Shown here one piece after another: positions 43,995 to 54,321 of a stretch of 64,000 nt of DNA; the stretch's first letter is position 1, and every line of letters starts with the position of its first letter. Under the pieces are notes generated by a model that saw only the letters and a program-made list of their open reading frames with translations, had not been told where the DNA came from and made no database searches. Origin of the DNA: Solitalea lacus (lineage in GTDB: Bacteria > Bacteroidota > Bacteroidia > Sphingobacteriales > Sphingobacteriaceae); assembly GCF_022014595.1 (NCBI RefSeq), contig NZ_CP091740.1, positions 124,001 through 188,000 on the forward strand. The letters run 5' to 3'. Both the position numbers and the translations under genes were made by a program.

Positions 43995-44495
43995 CTATTC
44001 GTCTTCAGAAAAACCAGTTCTTCTATAACCAGTAGCAATATAAACTTTAGTTATTCCTGCTTTACTGGTTACCTGATAACGCATGTAAACACTATCTGTA
44101 ACTGATTCGCTTGGAACTTTTGCCATACCAGGCAAAACTTTTCCTTCTAAAACACTGAACTTATCCGAGTTAGCATTGGCCACGTTAATACCGTTTTGAA
44201 CGGAAAATGTTTTAGCAGTTACATTACAAGCAGATTTTCCTAGCAATGCATATCCTTGCGAAGTTCCCACTCTTACCCATACAGAGTCAGTGGAGTTTGC
44301 AGAAGTATTATACGTACGCAAGATAGTTAAACCGGAACTTGTTCCCACTGCTTCATCTTTAATTTTTACTTTCCACTCCCCAGCGATTGGCCATACCGGC
44401 GAATACTTCACTTCTGGCTCAGGTAGAGTCTCGCAGGCAGTTGCCCCAAGGGTAACTACCGCCAAAAATATATATATAGTTTTCTTAATATTCAT
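43995..44495 (-). CDS. Lipid_bd-type lipoprotein, cassette 3, 166 aa
   Basis: Lipobox ATAC (Cys21), then IAGEWKVKIKDEAVG, TYNTSANSTDSVWVRVGTSQ, SVTDSVYMRYQVTSKAGITK and the end RRTGFSEDE. The C terminus resembles cassette 1 (RFSEDDH), not cassette 2, although the tail of a cassette 2-type copy lies right behind it. It is 35 bases after its susD gene and closes cassette 3. Function unknown. Confidence 0.78.
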   Translation of the reverse strand: MNIKKTIYIFLAVVTLGATACETLPEPEVKYSPVWPIAGEWKVKIKDEAVGTSSGLTILRTYNTSANSTDSVWVRVGTSQGYALLGKSACNVTAKTFSVQNGINVANANSDKFSVLEGKVLPGMAKVPSESVTDSVYMRYQVTSKAGITKVYIATGYRRTGFSEDE

Positions 44496-44530
44496 AACTT
44501 TTTAGCTTACCAATTTGTATATACATCCAA

Positions 44531-46015
44531 TTATTTATGCCACCACATTTTTTGATTAATTGGAAGCACTGTCGGAGTATTAGGGTTGAAGTCAGAAGAT
44601 GATTTGGGAAATGCCAAACGACGAGGTATTTCACCTGCAACCAAACTGCTGTTTACCGAAACCGTCCACTGTCCTTTTACATAACCATTAGCACCGGTAG
44701 CATCAAAATGAACCGGACTTAATTTAGGGATACCGGTACGACCTTGATCAAAGAATGAATCCCAAGCCTGGCAACGCGTAGCAGCAATCCATTTTTGAGT
44801 TAATATCAGCTCTAACTTCTGATCTTGAGTTCCTGGCTTGAATTCATATTTGCCGCCGGCAGCAACAAACGAAGAACCATCATGCGCCCAACGCGCAAAA
44901 GCTAATTTAACAGCATTATCATAAGCTGCTTTCGCCTTTACATCATCATTTAAGCGCACCCATGCTTCCGCCTGAAGAAACGCAGATTCGGCAGCAGAGA
45001 TAAAATAAACAGCATCAGTAGCCGCCAGCTTAACTATTGAAGTTGCATATCCCTTAACCTCTTCAGTAAGAAAATCACCCTGGTCTAATCCCGCCAGCTC
45101 ACCACCAGGATAGTTATCACCCTCTGATGGATCGGTTAAATTATAAAAAGCCGTAGCACGAGGATCGTTATTTTCCTTTAGATAAGCCAACAACGTATTA
45201 CTAGCTTTTAAGTTATTACCGGTATTTAATTGACGGCGATCATTCTCATAAAGTGGGTTTGACTTGTTTGGTGAGTCGGCAAATACATCCATTTTAGCAT
45301 CAATTGTTAACAAATCACCTTCTTGCAATAAGGCAGTGATAGCCGCACTATTTACATTAAAATCTCTCATGAAGATTTTTAGTTTCAACGTCTTCGCAAA
45401 CTTAACCCATTGATCAATATCACCATTAAATAAATAATCAATCTTACCCATTGATGCCACTTTTTTAGCATCAGCAGCCTTTGCAATTGCTTCGTCTAAT
45501 TGAATAATAAGATATTTATTCACCTCCTTGCTATCGTCCCATTTTGGCTGCGGAATCGTTCCCGCCTGTAATCCTTCTTTGTAAGGAATAGCTCCATAAA
45601 AATCAGACAAAACATGATAATCAAAAGCTGCTAAAATTGAGGCCGCCATATAGTAGTTTACTTTGCCTGAAGCCTGCGCTTTTTGTTTTGTTAAACTCAA
45701 ATCTTTTAAAGCACCTGACCAAAAAGTAGACCACAGTCCATTATAGTCATTCCTATTCAGTGAATAAGAGTCAATATTTTTATACTGATTAGAGGTATTA
45801 TTTTGGGTATAATGCTGCGACCAAATACTTCCGATCAGTTGTAAGTCACCGCCTAACCGTGCCGCAGATGCAGCAACAGCCGATGGAAATAAGCTTTCCT
45901 CTGATGCATTAACCGGGTAGTTAGGATCTTGGTTTATATCTAAAGCGCTCTCACATGAGGTAGCCCCCATAAGTAGCGATGATAGCATAAAACCGTATAT
46001 AATTACTTTTTTCAT
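44531..46015 (-). CDS. SusD-like_2 family lipoprotein, cassette 3, 494 aa
   Basis: Lipobox ATSC (Cys21) followed by ESALDINQDPNYPVNASEES. Landmarks shared with cassettes 1 and 2 are GSIWSQHYTQNNTSNQYKNI, FAKTLKLKIFMRDFN, SAAESAFLQAEAWVRLNDDV and QKWIAATRCQAWDSFFDQGR. It is the lid for the SusC encoded 23 bases upstream. Confidence 0.94.
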   Translation of the reverse strand: MKKVIIYGFMLSSLLMGATSCESALDINQDPNYPVNASEESLFPSAVAASAARLGGDLQLIGSIWSQHYTQNNTSNQYKNIDSYSLNRNDYNGLWSTFWSGALKDLSLTKQKAQASGKVNYYMAASILAAFDYHVLSDFYGAIPYKEGLQAGTIPQPKWDDSKEVNKYLIIQLDEAIAKAADAKKVASMGKIDYLFNGDIDQWVKFAKTLKLKIFMRDFNVNSAAITALLQEGDLLTIDAKMDVFADSPNKSNPLYENDRRQLNTGNNLKASNTLLAYLKENNDPRATAFYNLTDPSEGDNYPGGELAGLDQGDFLTEEVKGYATSIVKLAATDAVYFISAAESAFLQAEAWVRLNDDVKAKAAYDNAVKLAFARWAHDGSSFVAAGGKYEFKPGTQDQKLELILTQKWIAATRCQAWDSFFDQGRTGIPKLSPVHFDATGANGYVKGQWTVSVNSSLVAGEIPRRLAFPKSSSDFNPNTPTVLPINQKMWWHK

Positions 46016-46038
46016 GTTATAATTAACTTAAATCATTA

Positions 46039-49000
46039 TTAAAATGTCACTTTCACACTCGCTCCAAAAGTTCTCATACTTGGACCTGAAGCAAATTCAC
46101 CAAACTCAGATGTAATATCATTCCCATAATTGGTGTTTTCCGGGTCAACAAAGTTATTTGAGCTTGGAGTCCACATTAGCAGGTTGCGTCCGATAACACT
46201 TAAATCAACGCCACCTACAGGAGTTCCAGATAACCATTTTTTAGGCAACGAATAACTAAATACAACTTCTCTCAGTTTAATATTCGTTTTATCAAGCACA
46301 GTGTTTTCAAACATGGCAGGATTATCATTTGTATACCAGTATTGATAGTTACCAGTGAAAGTGATAGGAATGTTGTTTTCAACATAGCCGGTAGAACCAT
46401 CTATTAATTTCACCTCTTTAACAGAATTTGGCACCATAAAAGGCTGGCGATCGTTGAATGTTGTTTCTGTAGATGCACCCACGAAATTGCTTAACTGAGA
46501 AGTGTAGGAATAGAATTTACCACCTTGTCTCCAATCAATAGCAGCGCTTAAGCTAAAGTTCTTGTATTTAAAACTGTTAGTAAAGCCCATTACGAAATCG
46601 GCAGCGGAAGTACCAACGGTTTTTAAACCATTTGCATCAATTTTAGGACGGCCGTTAGCTTGCACAATCATTTTTCCTTTATGCGGACCTTCTTTTACAA
46701 ATTCAGCTTGCGGAACGGTAAACACACCAACAGGCTCACCAACTTTTGCAATATAGTTTACAGAATATGCATTATACAATTGAAACTCATCAGCTCCATT
46801 GTATAATGATTTAACCTCACTATAGTTTTTGGTAAAGTTAGTAGCAAATTCCCATTGGAAATTAGAGGTTTTAACCGGAATAATTGACAAACGAGCTTCA
46901 ATACCTCGGTTTGCAATATTACCGATATTAAGTGTTTGACGGGTATAACCTGTTTCAGGAGATAAGTTAGCGCTAACAATCTGATCTTTAGTTAAACGAT
47001 TATAATAGGCAAAGTCTAATCCCACACGGTTGCTAAATAAACGAACATCTGTACCCAACTCCCACTCAGTGGTAATTTCAGGGCGCAGATTTTGGTTACC
47101 CAATGTGTTAAATTCAGTTAAACCGGCTACGCCACCAAGAGGCAAGTATAGATTACCAAAGCCGATTGCAATCTGGGTTGGATCGTAACGATTGTTGGTT
47201 CTATAAACATCGGCGTCGTTACCCGTTTGTCCCCATGCTGCACGAACTTTAAGGAAGTTCAACTGCTCACTTTGCAGCTCTTTAAACATCTCGGTTACAA
47301 TTACCGAACTATTGATACCTCCATAAAAGAAGCTGTTCTTACCTTTTGGCAAAGTTGAAGACCAGTCGTTACGCAATGAAACATTGGTAAACAAGTAATC
47401 TTTAAAACCAAACTCTAATTGGCCGTAGGCCGCCATCAAACGACGACGAGACAATTCTGATTCAGTAACTGGCAAATCATTTGAGTTGTTCAGGTTATAC
47501 CAGTTAGCAACATTTAAGCCTGATACATATGAATCAAGAAAAGTAGTTGTACGCTGATTATAGTTGTAACCTACAATTGCATTAAGCGTTAAATCAGCTG
47601 ATAATTTATAATCTCCTTGTAAAAAAAGATTGGCATCGAGCTGATTGTTTTTTGTATAATTCTCAGCATAACGGCCTGCAATAGCTTGCTTATGATAAAC
47701 TTCTGACAGACTACCAGGAGAATAGTTAACAATTGCACCCCAATTTTTTATGGTTGAGTTAGAAAAGTCAGTACCTACACGACCTACTGCTTTTAGCTGT
47801 TTGGTTAATGCATAGGTTAATTCTACCTTTCCAAATACACGGTCATCCTGAAACTTATTACCATTTTCATTAAGTACAAAATATGGGTTTTGTGCATAAG
47901 CGGTAAAATAGTTATCAGAATTATTGTACTTATTGTTGTAATCCTTCAATAATGCGATATCAATACTTCCAGGAATCTGAATAATTTCCTGATATAAAGT
48001 AGCTCCACCATCAGATGTACCCTGTCCTGCAGGAATTGCGCTCATATCACGGCGAACGTAGTTAACCGCATAGTCAGCGCTGAACTTGTCATATCTGGTT
48101 GTTCCTCTGAATGAAAAGTTATTTCTGTTTAAATTATCAGCATCACCCGGAGCAACCCCATTTTGTTTAGAGTTAGCGTAAGAGAAAACAAATGCGCTGT
48201 GTTCACTACCCCCTGAAACACTCAATGAATTTGTGTACTCATTACCTGCCTCATAAAAATTGCGAACGTTATCTTTTACATAAGTAAAAGGTCTAGTTTG
48301 ACGCTTACCATCTACCTCCGTTCCCCATTCACGAACTTTTCCATCATATTTTGGCCCCCAGTTACCATTTTCTTCAAAAGCGAATGTTCCCCATCCTTGT
48401 CCAAACACCTTTTGTGTTTGAGGGGTGCGTAAAATGTTGCTTGCATTAAATGACCCTGAATAGCTGATGCTTAGCTTTTGGTTCTGCTTAGCACTTTTGG
48501 TCGTAATCATAATTACCCCATGCGCCGCACGTGAGCCATACAATGCTGTAGCCGAAGCTCCTTTTAATACAGTAACCGTTTCAACGTCATCCGGGTTGAT
48601 ATCATTGGCTTGATTACCAAAATCAACAGATGCATCATCAGTCTTATTCCCTTTAAAGCCATTGTTAATTGGCACGCCATCAACAATATACAATGGTTGA
48701 TTGCCTCCCGTAAACGATGAAACACCACGTATAATTACTTTGGTAGAACCACCTGGACCACCGGCGTTTGAGACCGCCACACCAGCAACTTTGCCAGTTA
48801 AACCGCTCATAACCGTTTGGTTTCGTGCCGCAGTTATTTCATCCGATTTTAAAGTAGTAGCAGAATAACCTAATGATTTCTCTGCACGTTTAATACCTAA
48901 AGCCGTAACAACAACTTCGCCTAATTGCTTATTGTCCTGGTCTAAAGAAACGTTTACAGTAGAACTAGTTCCAACTGTCACTTCTTTAGTTGTGTAACCT

Positions 49001-49224
49001 ACAAATTTGAACACTAAAATAGCGCCTTGCTGAACTGCAATTGAGTACTTACCCTCAACATTAGTTTGAGCACCTACTGAGGTGCCTTTTACAATGACGC
49101 TCACGCCGGGGATTGGGCCCCCGTCGGCTTTGTCAGTAACCGTACCAGTAATAGTACGATTCTGCGCCAAGGCCGTATTAACTAAAAGTAATACCGCCAT
49201 TAAATAGAGTAACCTTTTCTTCAT
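46039..49224 (-). CDS. SusC/RagA-family TonB-linked transporter, cassette 3, 1061 aa
   Basis: Signal peptide ending NTALAQN, CarboxypepD_reg domain (RTITGTVTDKADGGPIPGVS), LGEVVVTALGIKRAEKSLGY, plug (VIIRGVSSFTGGNQPLYIVD, LKGASATALYGSRAAHGVIM) and a barrel ending TFGASVKVTF. No STN domain. Its signal and CarboxypepD_reg region is close at DNA level to cassette 2. It opens cassette 3 (susC, susD, Lipid_bd). Confidence 0.95.
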   Translation of the reverse strand: MKKRLLYLMAVLLLVNTALAQNRTITGTVTDKADGGPIPGVSVIVKGTSVGAQTNVEGKYSIAVQQGAILVFKFVGYTTKEVTVGTSSTVNVSLDQDNKQLGEVVVTALGIKRAEKSLGYSATTLKSDEITAARNQTVMSGLTGKVAGVAVSNAGGPGGSTKVIIRGVSSFTGGNQPLYIVDGVPINNGFKGNKTDDASVDFGNQANDINPDDVETVTVLKGASATALYGSRAAHGVIMITTKSAKQNQKLSISYSGSFNASNILRTPQTQKVFGQGWGTFAFEENGNWGPKYDGKVREWGTEVDGKRQTRPFTYVKDNVRNFYEAGNEYTNSLSVSGGSEHSAFVFSYANSKQNGVAPGDADNLNRNNFSFRGTTRYDKFSADYAVNYVRRDMSAIPAGQGTSDGGATLYQEIIQIPGSIDIALLKDYNNKYNNSDNYFTAYAQNPYFVLNENGNKFQDDRVFGKVELTYALTKQLKAVGRVGTDFSNSTIKNWGAIVNYSPGSLSEVYHKQAIAGRYAENYTKNNQLDANLFLQGDYKLSADLTLNAIVGYNYNQRTTTFLDSYVSGLNVANWYNLNNSNDLPVTESELSRRRLMAAYGQLEFGFKDYLFTNVSLRNDWSSTLPKGKNSFFYGGINSSVIVTEMFKELQSEQLNFLKVRAAWGQTGNDADVYRTNNRYDPTQIAIGFGNLYLPLGGVAGLTEFNTLGNQNLRPEITTEWELGTDVRLFSNRVGLDFAYYNRLTKDQIVSANLSPETGYTRQTLNIGNIANRGIEARLSIIPVKTSNFQWEFATNFTKNYSEVKSLYNGADEFQLYNAYSVNYIAKVGEPVGVFTVPQAEFVKEGPHKGKMIVQANGRPKIDANGLKTVGTSAADFVMGFTNSFKYKNFSLSAAIDWRQGGKFYSYTSQLSNFVGASTETTFNDRQPFMVPNSVKEVKLIDGSTGYVENNIPITFTGNYQYWYTNDNPAMFENTVLDKTNIKLREVVFSYSLPKKWLSGTPVGGVDLSVIGRNLLMWTPSSNNFVDPENTNYGNDITSEFGEFASGPSMRTFGASVKVTF

Positions 49225-49646
49225 ATAACTAAATTTTAATGCCCCTAAGCTATCTCTATGTTTTTAAGTTTCAAAACCAACTGAAACAGATTTGTTACAT
49301 TCTGACATTTGCCAAACATCAAAACATTATTTTGTATACAATGGAAAATGGATAATAAAACACGATAAATTATTGCTTATTGGTGCTTTACAAAATTTAG
49401 TTTGACATTAAAAACTAGAAAAAACAACACCTATTTAAATGTTATTGTTACGATGTTTTCTAATTTGTCATATTTTTTTTACTTTAAGGATAGTATTTTG
49501 AAGCAGAATACTTGAAAAATCCATTGCAGTTAGTAAATATTCTTAATAAGAAAGCAGTTAAAAACATCAAATGCACGCATAGAACTAGTCATTTATTTTT
49601 CTGAAAACCGACAAAAGTGACCCATAACAAGTGCTTCATTATTCAA
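49225..49646. other. A+T-rich leader region of cassette 3 susC
   Basis: Bases 49225-49340 match the cassette 2 leader (43177-43290) with scattered changes. The rest, to the terminator at 49647, holds nothing I recognise. Confidence 0.5.
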
Positions 49647-49686
49647 AAAAAATAGGGGATTAGCCAATGCTTACCCCCTATTTTTT
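49647..49686 (-). terminator. Terminator of cassette 4
   Basis: AAAAAATAGGGG (49647-49658) pairs perfectly with CCCCTATTTTTT (49675-49686). Minus-strand exit is T-rich. It lies 20 bases beyond the susD stop, so cassette 4 ends after susD and has no Lipid_bd gene. Confidence 0.85.
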
Positions 49687-49705
49687 AAACTAATAAACGT
49701 ACAAA

Positions 49706-51241
49706 TTATTTATCCCACCATACTCTGCTTGTTAGAGCGTCGCCTCCTGGTAAGGCAGCAACAGCAGCCTGATAATTTGCTGCATTAACCGAAGCTTCAC
49801 CTGTTGGATAAGTAAATCTTCTGGGTATTGCAGCCCCAATTACGGAGGTTGGATAATCTGTTGGGATTAGAACAGGAAAACCGGTTCGTCTCCAATTGGA
49901 ATAGGATTCATAGAAATTATAAGTACCACCACAAGCGGCCCATAATTGCTCATTAATATCCCTTAGTTCATTCCCCCCTGTTAAGGCAAGACTATTTCCA
50001 TAAGCATCAGCGTTTGCTATATTAACTGCAATTCCATAGTGAATAAACGATTTAATAGCTAAAGCAACTCCTTTTTTAAAGTAGGCATTTGCATCCCCGG
50101 CTACATAACCCCTTAAAACTGCCTCTGAAGCCAAAAGCTGAGCCTCTGCTGCTGTCATAAAAAACGTAGGGCTCTTAAATTCAATCGTTTTAGTTGCGGG
50201 CTGCACATAGCCATTCAAAGACCCTGGATAACCTGGCGCAGTTTCAATACTCTTCACTCCTCCTAAATCATATCCATTTGGCATCCCTATTGAAGCATTG
50301 GTAGCAGGAGCAGCAGTTGCTGGATCTTCAGCATAATAAGCTAATCGCGGATCATTTTTACTTTTAAACCAATTAACAAAAGTTGCCGAAATTCTGTCAG
50401 CACTTCTCTCATAGCCTTGCAATATAACCTGAGCATTCCTATTCTTAGTTAACCGATCTTGTTCTTCGGAACCAAACACCTTGGCATCTTGTGTTTCAGA
50501 ATCAAAAACACCCCTTCCTATAGCTCTCGCAGCATAATCCTTGGCCTTTGCGGGATCAACTTTTACTAATCTCATTGCTAACCTTAATTGTATTGAGTTA
50601 GCAAACCTCTTCCAATTAGCAATTGAACCATTATAAATCAAATCATTCTTAAGAACATCTTTTGAGGGATCCAGAGCCTGTGAAGCTTCATCAAGTTCAT
50701 TTAACATATCAGCATAAATATCCTGCTGTTTATCATATTTAGGAGTTAAAATTTGATTATAGTAACCCAAACCAGCTTCTGTATAAGGAACATCTCCATA
50801 CAAATCAGTGATACGATGAAATATAAGGGCCCTCATGATTCTGGCCGTATTATATAAATTGCTATACTGTGGCTTATCTTTTGTTAAAGTCATTAAATCA
50901 ACCACAATCTTTACCTGTTCGTTAAATGCTCTTTCCCAATACGCAAACAGATACCCATCATTCCGTCTTGATTTATCCCCTACCCAATAGCTATTAACAG
51001 ATGACAATTGTTGCATCATGGTCGAACAATAAATTAGATTAGCACGCCAGGTTTCGTATGAGAAATCGGTAGAACCAGTATAAACCAACTCAACATTCGA
51101 GAGCAAAATATTGGGATCAATATCGGAACCTGAAGCTCCTGTTGGGTCTGTATTTATAGACTCAAAGTCTTCTGTACAGGAAACACTAAAAACCAATGAC
51201 AATGTCATCAGTACTAGTATTTTTTTATATATATTTTTCAT
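49706..51241 (-). CDS. SusD-like_2 family lipoprotein, cassette 4, 511 aa
   Basis: Lipobox SVSC (Cys22) followed by TEDFESINTDPTGASGSDID. Further marks are ARIMRALIFHRITDLYGDVP, NGSIANWKRFANSIQLRLAM, FMTAAEAQLLASEAVLRGYV and the end SRVWWDK. Compared with cassettes 1-3 it is more distant and is nearer in layout to the susD at 5806 (LYGDVPYTEAG, PKYDKQQDIYADMLNELDEA). It is 29 bases after its susC. Confidence 0.94.
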   Translation of the reverse strand: MKNIYKKILVLMTLSLVFSVSCTEDFESINTDPTGASGSDIDPNILLSNVELVYTGSTDFSYETWRANLIYCSTMMQQLSSVNSYWVGDKSRRNDGYLFAYWERAFNEQVKIVVDLMTLTKDKPQYSNLYNTARIMRALIFHRITDLYGDVPYTEAGLGYYNQILTPKYDKQQDIYADMLNELDEASQALDPSKDVLKNDLIYNGSIANWKRFANSIQLRLAMRLVKVDPAKAKDYAARAIGRGVFDSETQDAKVFGSEEQDRLTKNRNAQVILQGYERSADRISATFVNWFKSKNDPRLAYYAEDPATAAPATNASIGMPNGYDLGGVKSIETAPGYPGSLNGYVQPATKTIEFKSPTFFMTAAEAQLLASEAVLRGYVAGDANAYFKKGVALAIKSFIHYGIAVNIANADAYGNSLALTGGNELRDINEQLWAACGGTYNFYESYSNWRRTGFPVLIPTDYPTSVIGAAIPRRFTYPTGEASVNAANYQAAVAALPGGDALTSRVWWDK

Positions 51242-51270
51242 AATAATATCTGAATTAATAATCCAAGTAA

Positions 51271-54200
51271 CTAGAATTTAACACTCAAATTGAGACCGAA
51301 ACTTTTTGTTGGCGGCACTCCTGCTAATTCTAAACCCTGAGCTGCTGAGTTGTTATAATTCGACTCCGGATCAACGTTCTCGGTTTTCTTCATCAGAATA
51401 GCAAGATTTCGTGCAACAAAACTCAGTTTCAAACTCTGAATTCTATTGTTAAAGAGTGAACTTGGAAATGTGTAACCTAGTAAGACCTGACGAAGCTTGA
51501 TAAAGCTTGCATCTTCAACGAATTGACCGGAAACATTATTGGCAAAATTTGTATAATAAGACTGTGAGTCGAAACCTGCCCTGTCTCTGTCAGTCAATGT
51601 TCTTTTTTCTAAGCCTGCCTGAGTTGCATAAAAATTGGTAGCTGAGAAAATTTTAGCATCCCATTTCCCATCAATCAGGAACGAGAAATTCCAATTTTTA
51701 TAAAAGAATTCATTGTTTAATCCTGTATTATACTTATACAATCCAGATCCATAAGGAATCAGGTTTCCTTTTACTGGAACTCCATTAGCGTCAACAATCA
51801 CTTGTCCATTAGCGTCACGACTATAGTCAAAGGCCATCACCTGAGAAGCTGGTTTTCCAACAACCTGTTGAATAAACGCATTACCGGTTCTAGAAATCCC
51901 AACTTGTATGCTGGAGAGATTATTTGAAAGGCTAACAACCTCACTATTATTAACTGAGCCATTAAATGAAACATTCCATGTAAATCCGCTAGGAGCCTTT
52001 ACAGGTGTACCTGTCAACATCAGCTCAACACCTGTATTTTTAAGCTTACCAACATTTAGAAACGCAGATGCATAACCTGTAGAAAATGAGGTAGTAACAG
52101 GTATGATATCATTATTAATTTGTTTGTTGTAATAAGTAAAATCTATTCCAAAGCGACTATCAAAGAACTTTAATTCCGTTCCAGCCTCGAATTCTTTAAT
52201 TGCCCTTGGCTCAAGCTGTGGATTAGGAATTTCCTGATTTACAATTTGACCAATAGGTACTCCGTTAATTGAACCGGCAATATTATAACTTAAGGTAGTT
52301 TTATATGGCTGATCTCCTCCGCCGCCAACTTCTGCATATCCTACCCTAACTTTTCCATAAGTTAGTGCTTTAGGCTTCCAAACCTCGCTAAAAATAAAGG
52401 AAGAACTAACGGCTGGATATAAATAGGATAACTTATCTGCAGTAGGAGATGCTAAAGTAGAGTACCAATCATTGCGCAGAGACAGATTTAGATATAACAT
52501 TCCTTTATAGCCAATATCTGCAGTAGCATAAATTGAATTTATCCGTGAATTGAAATCGTAATACCTGTTATTTTTTGATTCTGTATTGGGAATGGTATAT
52601 AGAAATGGAATTACGAAAGAACTACCGAAAATATTCGTTAATTCAACATCCCTTTTCAGACCGTTAGCGCCAAGCGTTGCACCTAATGTAAAATCCTTAG
52701 ACAAATCCTTATTTAACCCGAAAAGTACATCCATATTCAATTCAGAGTAGCGGGTACTATTATCATTCATGCTTCCATCAGGAAGATAGGCTGTACCGTT
52801 TGGGGTAACATTTTTGAACCTATCGTTATATGCATCCTGAACCACTCGCCCTTGAACATATAACCAGTCAAGAATATTATATTTTAAACTAAAATTGGCA
52901 ATAATCCTATTCCTGTGTGTATCATTAATAAACCGATTGGCTGCGAAATACGGATTGGTAACGAATGTATTTGCATTAAATTGAATCTCACTGCCATCAG
53001 CATTATAGCCTGGAGAAAGCGTTTGTTGTGCATTCAAACTAGTAGGAAGGAATGCAATGCCGAAATTTGAGTTTCCTGGTGAGTCAGAAAGAGCAGGTCG
53101 GTTATTGGCTTCTTCAACAATATAATTCACTATCGCCGCCGCAGAAAGTTTCTTACTAAGTTTGGCATTAGAATTCAGGTTAAAACTCCATCTGTTCAAA
53201 TCTGAATTGGGGATTACAGCCTTGTTATCTGTATTACTTGCAGAAAATCTAAAAGCTGCAGTCTCCGTTCCTCCACTAAAAGCAAGGGTATTGATAAATG
53301 TTCCCCCTGTTCGATAGAAGTCTTTCATATTCCCAGTATTAGCAGAATAGGGACGAGCAACTCCATCAAACTGTATTACATTTGAGCCATCTAGTTTAGC
53401 TCCCCAGCTTAATAATCCTGCTGCTTTTGCTTCAGAAACATTCACAGGTTTTCGACCTTGTTGACCGGAACCGTAAACGTATTGATAGTCTGTTAAATCT
53501 GTTATTTCATCAATCTGATAAGTCGTATTATATTCAACTCCAATTCCTTTCTGAGCTTTACCTGATTTTGTGGTTATCATAATTACACCTGCACCCGCCC
53601 TTGAGCCATATAAAGCGGCCGCCGCGGCCCCTTTCAACACGCTAATGGACTCAATATCATCGGGATTAATATTGGCAATACCGTCCCCTAAATCCACACC
53701 TCCATATTGTCCGGCAGATCCTTCGCCAATTGCCGTTCCCGAGTTACTATTGTCCATTGGAACTCCATTTAATACGTAAAGAGGCTGAGATGACCCCGTT
53801 AAAGAAGAAGATCCTCTAATTATTACATTAGCTGCGCCTCCTGGGCCTGAAGCAGGAGAGGAAACGCTAACACCTGCAACCTTACCAGATAATGAGTTAG
53901 CCACGTTTACCTCTCTAGCCTGTGTAAGATCATCCCCTTTAACAGTACCTGTAGCATAGCCTAAACTTTTCTTCTCCTTTGAAATACCCAATGCAGTAAC
54001 AACAACTTCACCTAATTGGCGAGAATCTACTGTCAAAGCAATGTTAACCACATTGGAACTTCCCAGTTTAACCTCTCGGCTTAAATAGCCTATGTAGGAA
54101 AACACCAATGTTGCCTCATTAGCCGCTTTAATGCTGTATTTTCCATCCAAATCTGTCTGTGTTGCTGTGCTAGTTCCCTTAATTAAAACGGTAACCGAGG

Positions 54201-54321
54201 GGAGAGGCTGGTTATCGTCAGCAGATGTTACCTTTCCGGTAATAGTGCGCTGCTGCGCTAATGCTGTAGCTGATAATCCAAACATGAATACCACCAGCAA
54301 GTAGTGTAAATAATTTTTCAT
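51271..54321 (-). CDS. SusC/RagA-family TonB-linked transporter, cassette 4, 1016 aa
   Basis: Signal peptide ending ATALAQQ, CarboxypepD_reg domain (RTITGKVTSADDNQPLPSVT), LGEVVVTALGISKEKKSLGY, plug (VIIRGSSSLTGSSQPLYVLN, LKGAAAAALYGSRAGAGVIM) and barrel ending SFGLNLSVKF. No STN domain. It is the shortest and most divergent SusC of the array and heads a two-gene cassette. A 14-bp perfect palindrome lies 11 bases upstream of its start codon. Confidence 0.95.
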   Translation of the reverse strand: MKNYLHYLLVVFMFGLSATALAQQRTITGKVTSADDNQPLPSVTVLIKGTSTATQTDLDGKYSIKAANEATLVFSYIGYLSREVKLGSSNVVNIALTVDSRQLGEVVVTALGISKEKKSLGYATGTVKGDDLTQAREVNVANSLSGKVAGVSVSSPASGPGGAANVIIRGSSSLTGSSQPLYVLNGVPMDNSNSGTAIGEGSAGQYGGVDLGDGIANINPDDIESISVLKGAAAAALYGSRAGAGVIMITTKSGKAQKGIGVEYNTTYQIDEITDLTDYQYVYGSGQQGRKPVNVSEAKAAGLLSWGAKLDGSNVIQFDGVARPYSANTGNMKDFYRTGGTFINTLAFSGGTETAAFRFSASNTDNKAVIPNSDLNRWSFNLNSNAKLSKKLSAAAIVNYIVEEANNRPALSDSPGNSNFGIAFLPTSLNAQQTLSPGYNADGSEIQFNANTFVTNPYFAANRFINDTHRNRIIANFSLKYNILDWLYVQGRVVQDAYNDRFKNVTPNGTAYLPDGSMNDNSTRYSELNMDVLFGLNKDLSKDFTLGATLGANGLKRDVELTNIFGSSFVIPFLYTIPNTESKNNRYYDFNSRINSIYATADIGYKGMLYLNLSLRNDWYSTLASPTADKLSYLYPAVSSSFIFSEVWKPKALTYGKVRVGYAEVGGGGDQPYKTTLSYNIAGSINGVPIGQIVNQEIPNPQLEPRAIKEFEAGTELKFFDSRFGIDFTYYNKQINNDIIPVTTSFSTGYASAFLNVGKLKNTGVELMLTGTPVKAPSGFTWNVSFNGSVNNSEVVSLSNNLSSIQVGISRTGNAFIQQVVGKPASQVMAFDYSRDANGQVIVDANGVPVKGNLIPYGSGLYKYNTGLNNEFFYKNWNFSFLIDGKWDAKIFSATNFYATQAGLEKRTLTDRDRAGFDSQSYYTNFANNVSGQFVEDASFIKLRQVLLGYTFPSSLFNNRIQSLKLSFVARNLAILMKKTENVDPESNYNNSAAQGLELAGVPPTKSFGLNLSVKF

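Noticed and set aside
31335-54321. Polysaccharide utilisation locus
   Set aside because: No glycoside hydrolase, lyase, sulfatase or hybrid regulator gene is present, so calling the array a PUL is not supported.
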